Assembly (NCBI GenBank): GCA_004005435.1
Contig: RZWH01000004.1
Coordinates: 317,501 to 381,500, forward strand
Direction of reading: 5' to 3'
Origin: Rhodobacteraceae bacterium CCMM004
GTDB taxonomy: Bacteria > Pseudomonadota > Alphaproteobacteria > Rhodobacterales > Rhodobacteraceae
DNA length: 64,000 nucleotides
The notes under the pieces were generated by a model. The model was not told the DNA's origin. It did not search any database and saw only the letters and a list, made by a program, of their open reading frames with translations. A program made the position numbers and the translations under genes. This document shows positions 46,967 to 55,847 of this stretch, piece by piece. Numbering within the stretch: position 1 is the first letter of the stretch; the number at the start of each line of letters is the position of its first letter.

Positions 46967-48810
46967 TGTTTCGCCGCCTCGCCGACCTGATCGACGCCTT
47001 CCGCCCGGCCGAGGGACCGCCGCCGCGCACGCTGGGCGCGTTCATGCGCTGGGCTCTGGCGGGCGCGGGGCCATGGCTGGCGGTCGCCGCGGCGTTCTCG
47101 GCCGTCGCCGGCGCGGCCGAGGTGGTGACCGCGCTGCTCCTCGGGGCGGTGATCGATGCGGCGCTCGCCGCCGGTCCCGACGCGGTGTTCGGTGCCAACC
47201 TGTGGATGTTCGTCGGTGTTGCGGCGTTCTTTATGATCGTGCGGCCGGTGCTGTTCGGTCTGTCCGCGGCGTCGAACGGCATCGTCGTGGCGCCGAACGT
47301 GAACCCCCTGGTGCTGAGCCGGCTGCACCGCTGGACGCTCGGCCAGGCGGTGACGTTCTTCGACGACGACTTCGCGGGACGCATCGCGCAAAAGCAGATG
47401 CAGACCAGCCGCGCCATCACCGACGTCGCGGTCGAGGTGATCAATGTGGTGTTCTTTGCGCTCGCCACGCTGATCGGCGCGGCGCTGATGCTGACCACGA
47501 TCAACGGCTGGGTGGCGCTGGGACTGACCGTGTGGCTGGCCGCCTATCTTGCGCTGATCCGCTGGTTCATGCCGCGGGTGCGCAAGCGCGCGATGGCGCG
47601 GGCCGCGTCGCGGGCGATGGTGTCGGGCCAGGTGGTCGACACGATCACCAACATCAAGACGGTCAAGCTGTTCGCCCACGACCGCCACGAGGACGCCGCG
47701 GCGCTGGGCGCCATCGCGCGGTTCCGCGAGCGGGTGGTCGATTTCGGCATCCTGTCGGCCGGGTTCCGGTTTAGCCTCATGTCGCTGGCGGGGATCCTGC
47801 CGGTCCTCCTGGTGGGCGCGACGCTGTGGCTCTGGTCCCAGGGGATCGCCTCGGCCGGGGACATCGCGGCGGCCGGCGCGATTTCGATCCGCATCGCCCA
47901 GATGACCGGCTGGGTCAGCTTCACCCTTATGGCGATCTACGCCAACGTGGGCGAGATCGAGGATGGGATGGCGACCCTGACGCCTGCGCATACGCTGACC
48001 GACACGGCCACAGCGATGCCGCTGCGCGATGCCGGTGCGATCCGGTTCGAGAACGTGAGCTTTGCCTACGGGCGGCAGACCGGCGGCGTGGACGGCATCG
48101 ACCTGACCGTCGAACGGGGCGAAAAGCTGGGGATCGTCGGGGCGTCGGGGGCGGGCAAGTCGACGCTGGTGGCCCTTCTCCTGCGGCTCTACGACGCCGA
48201 GTCGGGGCGGATCACCATCGGCGGACAGGACATCCGCGAGGTGACGCAAGAGAGCCTGAGGCGTCAGATAGGCATGGTCACGCAGGAAACCGCGATGTTC
48301 AATCGGTCGGCGCGCGACAATATCCTCTACGGCCGCCCCGACGCGGGCGAGGACGAGATGTTCGCCGCCGCCGAACGGGCCGAGGCGCATGAGTTCATCG
48401 GCGACCTGCGCGACTTCAAGGGCCGCGAGGGCTATGACGCCCATCTGGGCGAGCGTGGGGTCAAGCTTTCGGGCGGGCAGAGGCAGCGGATCGCGCTGGC
48501 GCGCGCCTTCCTCAAGGACGCGCCGATCCTGGTGCTGGACGAAGCGACCAGCGCGCTCGACAGCGAGGTCGAGGCGTCGATCCAGGCGGCCTTGGAGCGG
48601 GCCATGGCGGGCAAGACCGTGCTGGCCATCGCCCACCGTCTGAGCACCATCGCGCGGATGGACCGGATCGTCGTGCTGCACCAGGGCCGCGTCGCCGAAG
48701 AGGGGACGCATGAGACCCTGCTGGCCCAGAACGGCCTCTACGCCCGCTACTGGCGGCGGCAGTCGGGCGGGTTTCTGGACTTCCACGACGCGCACGATGC
48801 GGCGGAATAG
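46966..48810 (+). CDS. ABC exporter half-transporter, second of pair (TMD-NBD)
   Basis: The 614-residue product is similar in plan to the preceding one: six-helix membrane domain, then ATPase with Walker A GASGAGKST, LSGGQRQRI, ILVLDEATSALD and IAHRLSTIARMD. Both ATP sites of a heterodimer would look functional, unlike many heterodimeric exporters with one degenerate site. The start is TGATG-coupled to the first gene. kdsB follows after 15 bases, which makes a lipid or envelope substrate conceivable but unproven. Confidence 0.87.
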   Translation: MFRRLADLIDAFRPAEGPPPRTLGAFMRWALAGAGPWLAVAAAFSAVAGAAEVVTALLLGAVIDAALAAGPDAVFGANLWMFVGVAAFFMIVRPVLFGLSAASNGIVVAPNVNPLVLSRLHRWTLGQAVTFFDDDFAGRIAQKQMQTSRAITDVAVEVINVVFFALATLIGAALMLTTINGWVALGLTVWLAAYLALIRWFMPRVRKRAMARAASRAMVSGQVVDTITNIKTVKLFAHDRHEDAAALGAIARFRERVVDFGILSAGFRFSLMSLAGILPVLLVGATLWLWSQGIASAGDIAAAGAISIRIAQMTGWVSFTLMAIYANVGEIEDGMATLTPAHTLTDTATAMPLRDAGAIRFENVSFAYGRQTGGVDGIDLTVERGEKLGIVGASGAGKSTLVALLLRLYDAESGRITIGGQDIREVTQESLRRQIGMVTQETAMFNRSARDNILYGRPDAGEDEMFAAAERAEAHEFIGDLRDFKGREGYDAHLGERGVKLSGGQRQRIALARAFLKDAPILVLDEATSALDSEVEASIQAALERAMAGKTVLAIAHRLSTIARMDRIVVLHQGRVAEEGTHETLLAQNGLYARYWRRQSGGFLDFHDAHDAAE

Positions 48811-48825
48811 CGGGGCGCGGGGGCG

Positions 48826-49611
48826 ATGACCGTCGCGATCCTGATCCCCGCGCGCTATGCCTCCAGTCGGTTTCCGGGCAAACCCCTCGTGCCGCTGGCC
48901 GGGGCGGACGGCGGAGAAAAGAGCCTGATCCGCCGGACCTGGGAGGCCGGGTGCCGCGTCGAGGGTGCCGCGGCGGTGCACATCCTGACCGACGACGACC
49001 GGATCGCGGCCCACGCCCAAGGGTTCGGCGCCAGCGTCCTGATGACGTCCGAGCGGCCCCGCAACGGCACTGAACGCTGTGCCGAGGCGCTGGACCAGCT
49101 CGATCCGATGCCCGATCTGGTGGTCAACCTGCAAGGCGATTCGCCCCTGACCCCGCCGTGGTTCATCGAGGCGCTGATCGACGCGATGGCCGAGGATCGG
49201 ACGGCGGCGATGGCCACCCCGGTCCTGCCCTGCGACGGCGAGACTCTGGAGAACTTTCGCGTCGACCGCCGCGACGGGCGGTTGGGTAGCACCGTCGCCG
49301 TCACCCGTCCCGACGGCACGGCGGCGGACTTTACCAAACGGGCATTGCCGGACCTCACCGGCGGCGGCGGCGGCTATTGGCATCATGTTGGCGTCTATGC
49401 CTACCGCCCCGACGCCCTGCGCCTTTACCGGAGCTGGGACGAGGGCGTGCTCGAGCGTCGCGAGGGTCTGGAGCAATTGCGGTTCCTGGAAAACGGGGCC
49501 GAGGTCCGCTGCGTCCCGGTGGAGGCGCGGGGCCATGCCTTTTGGGAGGTGAACAACCCCGTCGACGTCGAGCGGGTCGAGCGTCTGCTGGCCCGCGACG
49601 GCATTCTCTGA
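48826..49611 (+). CDS. kdsB: 3-deoxy-manno-octulosonate cytidylyltransferase
   Basis: KdsB makes CMP-Kdo for the inner core of lipopolysaccharide. The 261-residue product has the N-terminal VAILIPARYASSRFPGKPLV motif, the ERPRNGTERCAEAL motif, LVVNLQGDSPLTPP and the late HAFWEVNNPVDVERV. The GTERC version of the usual SGTDRC motif is a small departure, so a CMP-sugar other than Kdo cannot be excluded. It is tightly downstream of the exporter pair and eight bases from the next gene. Confidence 0.85.
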   Translation: MTVAILIPARYASSRFPGKPLVPLAGADGGEKSLIRRTWEAGCRVEGAAAVHILTDDDRIAAHAQGFGASVLMTSERPRNGTERCAEALDQLDPMPDLVVNLQGDSPLTPPWFIEALIDAMAEDRTAAMATPVLPCDGETLENFRVDRRDGRLGSTVAVTRPDGTAADFTKRALPDLTGGGGGYWHHVGVYAYRPDALRLYRSWDEGVLERREGLEQLRFLENGAEVRCVPVEARGHAFWEVNNPVDVERVERLLARDGIL

Positions 49612-49618
49612 GGCGCCG

Positions 49619-50848
49619 ATGCGGGTGACGGTGGAGCGGCTGGGCCATCTGGGCGACGGCATTGCGCCGGGGCCCGTCCTGGTGCCGCGCGCCCTACCGG
49701 GGGAGGTGGCGGAGGGCGCTGTCGAGGGCGGGCGCATGGCCGCGCCGCGGATCGTGACGCCGTCACCCGCACGAGTCGCCGCCCCGTGTCCCCACTACGG
49801 CGCCTGCGGGGGCTGTGCGCTGATGCACGCCGACGACGCCTTCGTCGCGGGATGGAAGGTCGACGTGGTGCGCCGCGCGCTGTCGTCCCAGGGTCTGCCC
49901 GCGCCGGTCGCCGGGATCGCCACGTCTCCGCCGCTCAGCCGCCGCCGCGCCACCCTGGGCGCCCGGCGGACCAAAGCAGGCACGCTCGTGGGCTTTCACG
50001 CGCGCGCGTCGGATACGCTGACCGAGATCCCAGGCTGCCGGTTGTTGGTGCCCGCGATCCGCGACGCCCGCCCGCTCTACGACGCCCTGACCCGGGCGGG
50101 CGGGTCGCGCAAGGGGCGGTTGGAGATCGCGGTGACGGCCGGAGAGGCGGGGCTCGATGTGGCCGTCGCGGGGGGCAAGCCGCTGGACCCCGCGCTGCGC
50201 GTTACGCTGACCGGCATCGCCGAGACGTGGGACGTGGCGCGGCTGAGCTGGGACGGCGACACTGTTGTAACGCGCCGCTCGCCGCTGCAACCGGCCGGGT
50301 CAGCCCGCGTGGTCCCGCCGCCTGGCGCGTTCCTCCAGGCGACTGCGCACGGGCAGGCGGCCCTGACGGCGGCGGTGGGCGCGGCGGTGGCGGGCGCGGG
50401 GCGGATCGTCGATCTGTTCGCCGGATGCGGCACCTTTGCGCTGCCGCTCGCCCGCACGGCCGAACTCCACGCCGTCGAGGGCGAGGCGGAGATGCTGTCG
50501 GCGCTCGACGCTGCCTGGCGCCGGACGCCCGGCCTGAGGCGGCTGACCACCGAGGCGCGCGACCTGTTCCGCCGGCCACTGACCGCGGACGAGTTCGCCA
50601 TATTCGACGCCGCGGTCATCGACCCGCCCCGCGCCGGGGCCGAGGCGCAGACCGCCGCGCTGGCCGCCGGCGGGCCGCCGCGCATCGCCGCGGTGTCGTG
50701 CAACCCCGTGACCTTTGCCCGCGACGCGCGGCTCCTCTGCGACGGCGGCTATCGGCTGGACCGGGTGCTGGTGGTGGATCAGTTCCGCTGGTCGCCCCAT
50801 GTGGAGGTTGCCGCGACGTTCCTGCGCGGCCATATCCCCCCGGACTGA
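49619..50848 (+). CDS. TrmA/RlmD-family RNA (uracil-5)-methyltransferase
   Basis: The 409-residue product has an N-terminal TRAM-like segment (MRVTVERLGHLGDG), a [4Fe-4S] motif with C57, C63, C66 (CPHYGACGGC) and C140, the SAM-binding VDLFAGCGTFALPLA, the DPPRAGAE motif and the catalytic VSCNPVTFARDARLL. It methylates U in rRNA (RlmD, 23S U1939) or a related site; the family member cannot be fixed from sequence alone. It starts eight bases after kdsB. Confidence 0.88.
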   Translation: MRVTVERLGHLGDGIAPGPVLVPRALPGEVAEGAVEGGRMAAPRIVTPSPARVAAPCPHYGACGGCALMHADDAFVAGWKVDVVRRALSSQGLPAPVAGIATSPPLSRRRATLGARRTKAGTLVGFHARASDTLTEIPGCRLLVPAIRDARPLYDALTRAGGSRKGRLEIAVTAGEAGLDVAVAGGKPLDPALRVTLTGIAETWDVARLSWDGDTVVTRRSPLQPAGSARVVPPPGAFLQATAHGQAALTAAVGAAVAGAGRIVDLFAGCGTFALPLARTAELHAVEGEAEMLSALDAAWRRTPGLRRLTTEARDLFRRPLTADEFAIFDAAVIDPPRAGAEAQTAALAAGGPPRIAAVSCNPVTFARDARLLCDGGYRLDRVLVVDQFRWSPHVEVAATFLRGHIPPD

Positions 50849-50871
50849 CCCCAATCCGAGGACCCGACGCC

Positions 50872-51699
50872 GTGACCTTCCGAAATCGCCTCGCCGCGTG
50901 GCTGGACCGTCCGTTCGTGCGCAACTTCATCCTCGCGGTCATCCTGTTCAATGCCGTGGTCCTGGGGTTGGAGACGTCGGACGTGGCGATGGCCCGCGCC
51001 GGGGCGCTGATCCTGGCGCTCGACCGGATATGCCTGACGATCTTCGTGGTCGAGCTGGTGTTGAAGCTCGTCGCCCACGGCGGGCGGTTCTTCCGCAACG
51101 GGTGGAATATCTTCGACTTCGTCATCGTCGGCATCGCGCTTGTGCCGACCGGCCAGGGGCTGAGCGTGCTCAGGGCGCTGCGCATCCTGCGGGTGCTGCG
51201 CGTGATCTCGGTCGCGCCACGGCTCCGGCGCGTGGTCGAGGGCCTGGTCAACGCCCTGCCCGGCATGGCGTCGGTGTTTCTGTTGATGGCGCTGATCTTT
51301 TACATCGGGGCAGTGATGGCGACCAAGCTGTTTTCCAACAGCTTTCCCGACTGGTTCGGGGATCTGGGCCGCTCGGCCTACTCGCTGTTCCAGATCATGA
51401 CGCTGGAGTCCTGGTCCATGGGGATCGTGCGCCCGGTGATGGAGGTCTATCCCTATGCCTGGGCGTTCTTCGTCCCGTTCATCATGGTCACGACCTTCGC
51501 AGTGGTGAACCTGTTGGTCGGTCTTATCGTCAACTCGATGCAGGACGCCCATTCCGCCGAAGACGCCGAGCGGACCGACCTCTACCGCGACGAGGTGCTG
51601 GCACGGCTCGAAGCGATCGAGGCGCATCTCCACGCCCGCGATAACGACCCCGTGACCGGGGAACGGCGCCCCGTTCCCAGCGCGCGCAATATACCCTAG
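50872..51699 (+). CDS. Bacterial voltage-gated sodium channel (BacNaV, NaChBac/NavAb type)
   Basis: The 275-residue product has one six-helix channel domain. S1 starts FVRNFILAVILFNAVVLGLE, S2 ICLTIFVVELVLKLVA and S3 GWNIFDFVIVGIALV. S4 has arginines at every third position (R101, R104, R107, R110). S5 and S6 (AWAFFVPFIMVTTFAVVNLL) flank the pore helix with selectivity filter TLESWSM (177-183), the filter of NavAb. The tail (EDAERTDLYRDEVLARLEAIE) fits the four-helix coiled coil of BacNaVs. The start is GTG at 50872. It likely carries Na+ as a homotetramer and is not clearly co-regulated with neighbours. Confidence 0.93.
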   Translation: MTFRNRLAAWLDRPFVRNFILAVILFNAVVLGLETSDVAMARAGALILALDRICLTIFVVELVLKLVAHGGRFFRNGWNIFDFVIVGIALVPTGQGLSVLRALRILRVLRVISVAPRLRRVVEGLVNALPGMASVFLLMALIFYIGAVMATKLFSNSFPDWFGDLGRSAYSLFQIMTLESWSMGIVRPVMEVYPYAWAFFVPFIMVTTFAVVNLLVGLIVNSMQDAHSAEDAERTDLYRDEVLARLEAIEAHLHARDNDPVTGERRPVPSARNIP

Positions 51700-51736
51700 G
51701 CTCTGGCGCGAGCAGTTGACCGACAGGACCCCCGCG

Positions 51737-52231
51737 ATGATTTTCCGCGCTCTCATGCTGTGCGTGCTGGCCATCGGCCTCGGCGCATGCTCGACCAAGT
51801 TCCGCACCTATAACGGGCCCGAGGTCACGCGCGTGGTGATCCTCAAGGGCGCGCGCGAGATGCTCTTGCTGCATCACGGCCAGGTGCTGGAGCGCTACGA
51901 CATCGGTTTGGGTTTCGCCCCCGAGGGCGACAAGAAGGTCGAGGGCGACGGCAAAACGCCCGAGGGCGACTATTATATCGACCGGCGCAACCCCGACAGC
52001 CGGTTCCACCTGTCGCTGGGCATCTCCTATCCCAACGCCTACGACATCGCCGAGGCCGAGGCGCTGGGGATGCCGCCGGGGGGCGACATCTTTATCCACG
52101 GGCGCGGACCGCTCTACAAACGCGGCAATCCACAGGATTGGACCTGGGGCTGCATCGCGGTGAAGGACCGCGAGATGGAGTGGATCTATGCCATGGTCAA
52201 GGACGGCACGCCCGTCTCGATCCGGCCCTGA
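51737..52231 (+). CDS. L,D-transpeptidase (YkuD) family lipoprotein
   Basis: The 164-residue product begins with a lipoprotein signal (MIFRALMLCVLAIGLGAC, lipobox LGAC). It has a YkuD domain with GDGKTPEGDYYIDRR, the catalytic His in GGDIFIHGRGP and the catalytic Cys in WTWGCIAVKDREM. YkuD proteins crosslink peptidoglycan or attach lipoproteins to it. The usual Ser and Arg around the Cys (SxGCxR) are replaced, as in a Rhodobacteraceae subfamily, so its reaction is less certain. ATG 51737 begins the signal peptide; an upstream start at 51716 is less likely. Confidence 0.87.
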   Translation: MIFRALMLCVLAIGLGACSTKFRTYNGPEVTRVVILKGAREMLLLHHGQVLERYDIGLGFAPEGDKKVEGDGKTPEGDYYIDRRNPDSRFHLSLGISYPNAYDIAEAEALGMPPGGDIFIHGRGPLYKRGNPQDWTWGCIAVKDREMEWIYAMVKDGTPVSIRP

Positions 52232-52261
52232 CTCAGGGGGCGCGGCGCGGACGGCGCGCCG

Positions 52262-53536
52262 TCAGACGATCCCGCCGCCCGCACCGCTGACCGCCGGACG
52301 TTCGGCGGCGACGCGGGCGCGGTAGCCTGCCGCGCGCACCGTCGCGACCGGATCGATGGCGCCGCCCGCCTCCATCCGCGCCATGGCCAGGATCGGCTCC
52401 ACATCGGTGCGGAACGCCGCCTTGAGCGTCTGCGCGGCCATCAACGCGTCGTTCGCCCCCTGAAATCCCTCGAGCGCGGCGCGGTCCACCAGCAGCGCCT
52501 GGGCATAGGCGCGCCGCACCTCTCCGGCCGAGGTCATCAGGCTCTCGATGGGGTCGGTGACGTTGTGCGACTGGTCTAGCATATGCGCCGGGGAGAAGTC
52601 GCCGCGTCCCTCGGCCGCCACCAGCTCGTCGAACACCAGAAACAGGCGAAACGGGTCGATGGCGCCGGTGTCGAGGTCGTCGTCGCCGTATTTGCTGTCA
52701 TTGAAGTGGAAGCCGCCGAGTTTGCCCGCCTGGATCAGCCTGGCGACGATCATCTCGATATTCGCGTTCGGCGCGTGGTGGCCGAGATCGACCAGGCAAT
52801 AGGCCCGCTCTCCCAGCGCCTGGGCGATCATCAGGTTGGTGCCCCAGTCCTGCACCACCGTGGAGTAGAACGCGGGCTCGTACATCTTGTGTTCGGTGTA
52901 GAGCCGCCAGTCCTCGGGCAGCGCGCCATAGATGCGGGCGGTGGAGTCCAGGTAACGCTCGAACTGGGCGGTCATGTCGGTCTGGCCGGGAAAGTTCGCG
53001 CCGTCCCCGATCCAGATGGTCAGGGCGGTCGAGCCGATGCCGCGACCGATTTCGATGCACTCCAGATTGTGCTCGACAGCCTGGGCGCGCACCGCGGGAT
53101 CGGTGTGGGACAGCGAGCCGAACTTGTAGCTCAGCGCCTGGCCCGGGTGATCCTGGAAGGTGTTGGAGTTCATCGCGTCGAAGGACAACCCCACCGCCTC
53201 GGCCTTGCCGCGCAGGTCGGCCGCGGGGGCGGTGTCCCAAGGGATGTGCAGCGAGACCCGCGGCGTGGCGCGAGTGAGCTGGTGGATCACGCCGCAGTCG
53301 TCGAGTTTGTCGAACACGTGCCGCGGCTCGCCCAGCCCCGGAAAACGGGCGAACCGGGTGCCGCCGGTGCCGACGCCCCAGGACGGGATCGCGACGCCCA
53401 ATTCGGCGACCCGCGCCTTGACCGCGTCGATGTCGATGCCGCGGCGGTCCAGATGCGCCCCTAGCGCGTCGTAGTCGGCGCGCAGCGCGGCCTCTCTCGC
53501 AGCGTTTTCGGCCGCGATCACGGATGCGTCGATCAT
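52262..53536 (-). CDS. rhaI: L-rhamnose isomerase (Rhizobium/Pseudomonas type)
   Basis: It converts L-rhamnose to L-rhamnulose. The 424-residue product resembles the RhaI-type catabolic isomerases rather than E. coli RhaA. Metal-site stretches are YTEHKMYEPAFYSTVVQDWG, LVDLGHHAPNANIEMIVA and FHFNDSKYGDDDLDTGAIDP; SWGVGTGGTRFARF is also typical. The ATG at 53536 has GGGAGGAG upstream. It lies 26 bases downstream of rhaD and is co-oriented, so rhaD-rhaI is one leftward operon. Confidence 0.9.
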   Translation of the reverse strand: MIDASVIAAENAAREAALRADYDALGAHLDRRGIDIDAVKARVAELGVAIPSWGVGTGGTRFARFPGLGEPRHVFDKLDDCGVIHQLTRATPRVSLHIPWDTAPAADLRGKAEAVGLSFDAMNSNTFQDHPGQALSYKFGSLSHTDPAVRAQAVEHNLECIEIGRGIGSTALTIWIGDGANFPGQTDMTAQFERYLDSTARIYGALPEDWRLYTEHKMYEPAFYSTVVQDWGTNLMIAQALGERAYCLVDLGHHAPNANIEMIVARLIQAGKLGGFHFNDSKYGDDDLDTGAIDPFRLFLVFDELVAAEGRGDFSPAHMLDQSHNVTDPIESLMTSAGEVRRAYAQALLVDRAALEGFQGANDALMAAQTLKAAFRTDVEPILAMARMEAGGAIDPVATVRAAGYRARVAAERPAVSGAGGGIV

Positions 53537-53562
53537 CTCGCTCCTCCCTCGGCGGCCGCGGC

Positions 53563-55662
53563 TCAGCGCGGGAACGCCTCCTTGTTGCCGGCGTCCACGT
53601 TCAGGATGTTGCCGGTGGATTTCGACGCCGCGTCGGAGGCCAGGAAATAGACCGCCTCGGCGATGTCTTCGGGCAGGACGGGACGTTTCAGCAGCGACCG
53701 CTGGCGATACATCTCCTCCAGACCCGCCTTGTCGGTCCCGTAGGTCGCCGCGCGCTGATCCAGCCAGTCTCCCTGCCAGATCTTCGAGCCGCGGAGCACC
53801 GCGTCGGGATTGACCACGTTCACGCGGATCCCGGCCTCGGCCCCCTCCAGTGCCAGGCATCGGGCCAGGTGGATCTCGGCCGCCTTGGCCGTGCAATAGG
53901 CCGCGGCGTTGGGCGAGGCGGCCAGCCCGTTCTTGGACGCGACAAAGACGACGGCGCCGCCCATGTTCTGCGCGCGCAGGGTGCGGAACGCCGCACGCGC
54001 CACGAGGAAATAGCCGGTGGCCAGGATGTCCATGTTCCGCGACCACAACTCCAGCGTCGTGTCCTCGATGGCCGCCGAGGAGGCGATTCCGGCGTTCGAC
54101 ACCAGGATATCGACGCCGCCGAAGGCGACCGCGGTGTCGGCAAAGGCCGCGGCGACCGCGGCCTCGTCGGTGACGTCCATCGCGACGCTGCGGACGGCAT
54201 CGGCGCCATGGGACTGGGCGAGCTTGGCGCGGGTGTCCTCCAGCGCGTCGGCGTCGATGTCGGCCAGCATGACGCATGCGCCCTCGGCCAGATAGCGCGC
54301 CGCGGTGGCCGCGCCGATCCCGCCGGCGCCGCCGGTGATCACGGCGACCCGCCCGGCCATGGCCCGCGGCTGGGGCATCCGCTGCAGCTTGGCCTCTTCG
54401 AGCAACCAGTATTCGATGTCGAACGCCTCTTGCTCGGGCAGGCCGGTGTAGGTGCTGACGGCCGAGGCGCCCCGCATCACGTTGATGGCGTTGACGTAGA
54501 ACTCGGCCGAGATCCGCGCCGTCGCCTTGTCCTTGGCAAAGGTGATCATGCCCACTCCGGGCACCAGATAGACGACCGCGTTGGGATCGCGCATCGGCGG
54601 GCTGTCGGGACGGCGGCAGCGATCGTAGTAGGCGGCATAGCCGTCGCGGTAGTCTGCGATCTGGTCGGGCAGCGCGGCCAGGGTCGCGTCCAGATCCCCC
54701 GTGCCGGGGTCGAACGCCACCACCAGCGGGCGGATCTTGGTCCGCAGGAAATGGTCGGGACAGGACGTGCCGAGCGCGGCCAGGTCCGGCATGTCGCGGG
54801 CGTTGACGAACTCCAGCACCGCCGCGCTGTCGTCGAAGTGGCCGACCATGTGCTGATTGCCGGAGACGAAGCCGCGGATCGCGGGCATCAGCCGGGCGGC
54901 GGCGGCGCGTCGGACGTCGGGCTCCAGGCTCTCGTGGCGCGCACCGCCGAAGGCCGGGCCGTCGCCGTCGCGGGCGTCGAACCAGTCGATGGCACGGTTG
55001 ATGACGTCGATGGTCAGGTCGTAACAGCTGCGTGCGTCGTCGTCCCAGGTGAACAGGCCATGGCCCCCCAGCACCACCCCCTTGGCGTCGGGGTTGTCGC
55101 GGCAGAACGCCTCCAGCCACAGACCCAGCTCGTAGCCCGGCCGCCGCCAGGGCAGCCAGCCGATCTCGTCACCGAAGATCTCGCGAGTCAGCGCCTGGGA
55201 CTCGGCCGCCGCGGCGATGGCGATGATCGCGTCGGGGTGCATGTGGTCGACATGGCGGCGGGGCACGTAGGCGTGGAGCGGCGTGTCGATGGAGGCGGCA
55301 CGGGGGTTCAGGTCGAAGGTGCAGTGGGGGAGGTAGCCCACCATCTCGTCCTCGTGGTCGGGGCCGCGATACTTGCCCTTCAGCGCGCGAAGCTTGTCCA
55401 TGTAGAGGGTGGCGAAGCCATCGAGGGTCATTGAGCCGACGTCGCCGCCCGAGCCCTTGACCCACAGCACCTCGACCTCTTCGCCGGTGAGTGGATCGGG
55501 CGCCCGCACCTTGGCCGAGGTGTTGCCGCCGCCGTAGTTGGTGATCCGCTTGTCCGAGCCCAGGAGGTTGGAGCGATAGAGCAGTTTTTCCGGCTCGCTC
55601 ATCCCTGCCGCACGGCTCTCGTCCCAGAGATTGTCCAGCCGCTTGTCAGCCCGCGTCAGCAT
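53563..55662 (-). CDS. rhaD: Bifunctional rhamnulose-1-phosphate aldolase / short-chain alcohol dehydrogenase
   Basis: The 699-residue product fuses a class II aldolase domain (about 1-430) to a short-chain dehydrogenase (about 435-699). The aldolase half has NYGGGNTSAKV and the zinc-binding histidines in RRHVDHMHPDAIIA. The dehydrogenase half has the NAD motif TGGAGGIGAATAA, NAG in LVSNAGIAS, and the YxxxK pair in AAYCTAKAAEIH. The family cleaves rhamnulose-1-phosphate and handles the lactaldehyde. ATG 55662 has GGGAGGGA upstream; the upstream 27-codon extension is rejected. Confidence 0.92.
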   Translation of the reverse strand: MLTRADKRLDNLWDESRAAGMSEPEKLLYRSNLLGSDKRITNYGGGNTSAKVRAPDPLTGEEVEVLWVKGSGGDVGSMTLDGFATLYMDKLRALKGKYRGPDHEDEMVGYLPHCTFDLNPRAASIDTPLHAYVPRRHVDHMHPDAIIAIAAAAESQALTREIFGDEIGWLPWRRPGYELGLWLEAFCRDNPDAKGVVLGGHGLFTWDDDARSCYDLTIDVINRAIDWFDARDGDGPAFGGARHESLEPDVRRAAAARLMPAIRGFVSGNQHMVGHFDDSAAVLEFVNARDMPDLAALGTSCPDHFLRTKIRPLVVAFDPGTGDLDATLAALPDQIADYRDGYAAYYDRCRRPDSPPMRDPNAVVYLVPGVGMITFAKDKATARISAEFYVNAINVMRGASAVSTYTGLPEQEAFDIEYWLLEEAKLQRMPQPRAMAGRVAVITGGAGGIGAATAARYLAEGACVMLADIDADALEDTRAKLAQSHGADAVRSVAMDVTDEAAVAAAFADTAVAFGGVDILVSNAGIASSAAIEDTTLELWSRNMDILATGYFLVARAAFRTLRAQNMGGAVVFVASKNGLAASPNAAAYCTAKAAEIHLARCLALEGAEAGIRVNVVNPDAVLRGSKIWQGDWLDQRAATYGTDKAGLEEMYRQRSLLKRPVLPEDIAEAVYFLASDAASKSTGNILNVDAGNKEAFPR

Positions 55663-55743
55663 GGCGTCCCTCCCCGTCTGCGCGTCGCGGGACCGCCCCG
55701 CACGGGGATGAGCCTTTGCCGATTGCGGTCCGAAGTCAATCAT

Positions 55744-55801
55744 AAACGCTCATATTCGCGCGTTTGCAGGTGCAGCATGATCAGTTATGATCGAAACTGA
55801 T
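55744..55801. promoter_or_regulatory. Candidate rhamnose operators between rhaD and the DeoR regulator
   Basis: Two inverted repeats lie in the 185-base divergent gap. One is AAACGC-N10-GCGTTT (55744-55765); the other is ATCAGTT-N8-AACTGAT (55780-55801). The gap is more AT-rich than the flanking genes, as expected for promoters. A DeoR-type repressor encoded immediately downstream would plausibly bind one or both and control both arms. No promoter elements could be fixed with confidence. Confidence 0.5.
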
Positions 55802-55847
55802 TGACAGACCATGGGAATCGGGCCCTCCTGTGGGTGGGAGGACGCCA

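Noticed and set aside
46945-49737. 930-codon open frame on the minus strand across the second exporter and kdsB
   Set aside because: It mirrors the real genes on the plus strand, which have full motif sets. Its composition is that of a shadow frame.
52243-52261. Hairpin CGGCGCG/CGCGCCG between the L,D-transpeptidase gene and rhaI
   Set aside because: The stem is perfect but short-spaced, GC-only and without a U-tract. In such GC-rich DNA it is not distinctive enough to call a terminator.
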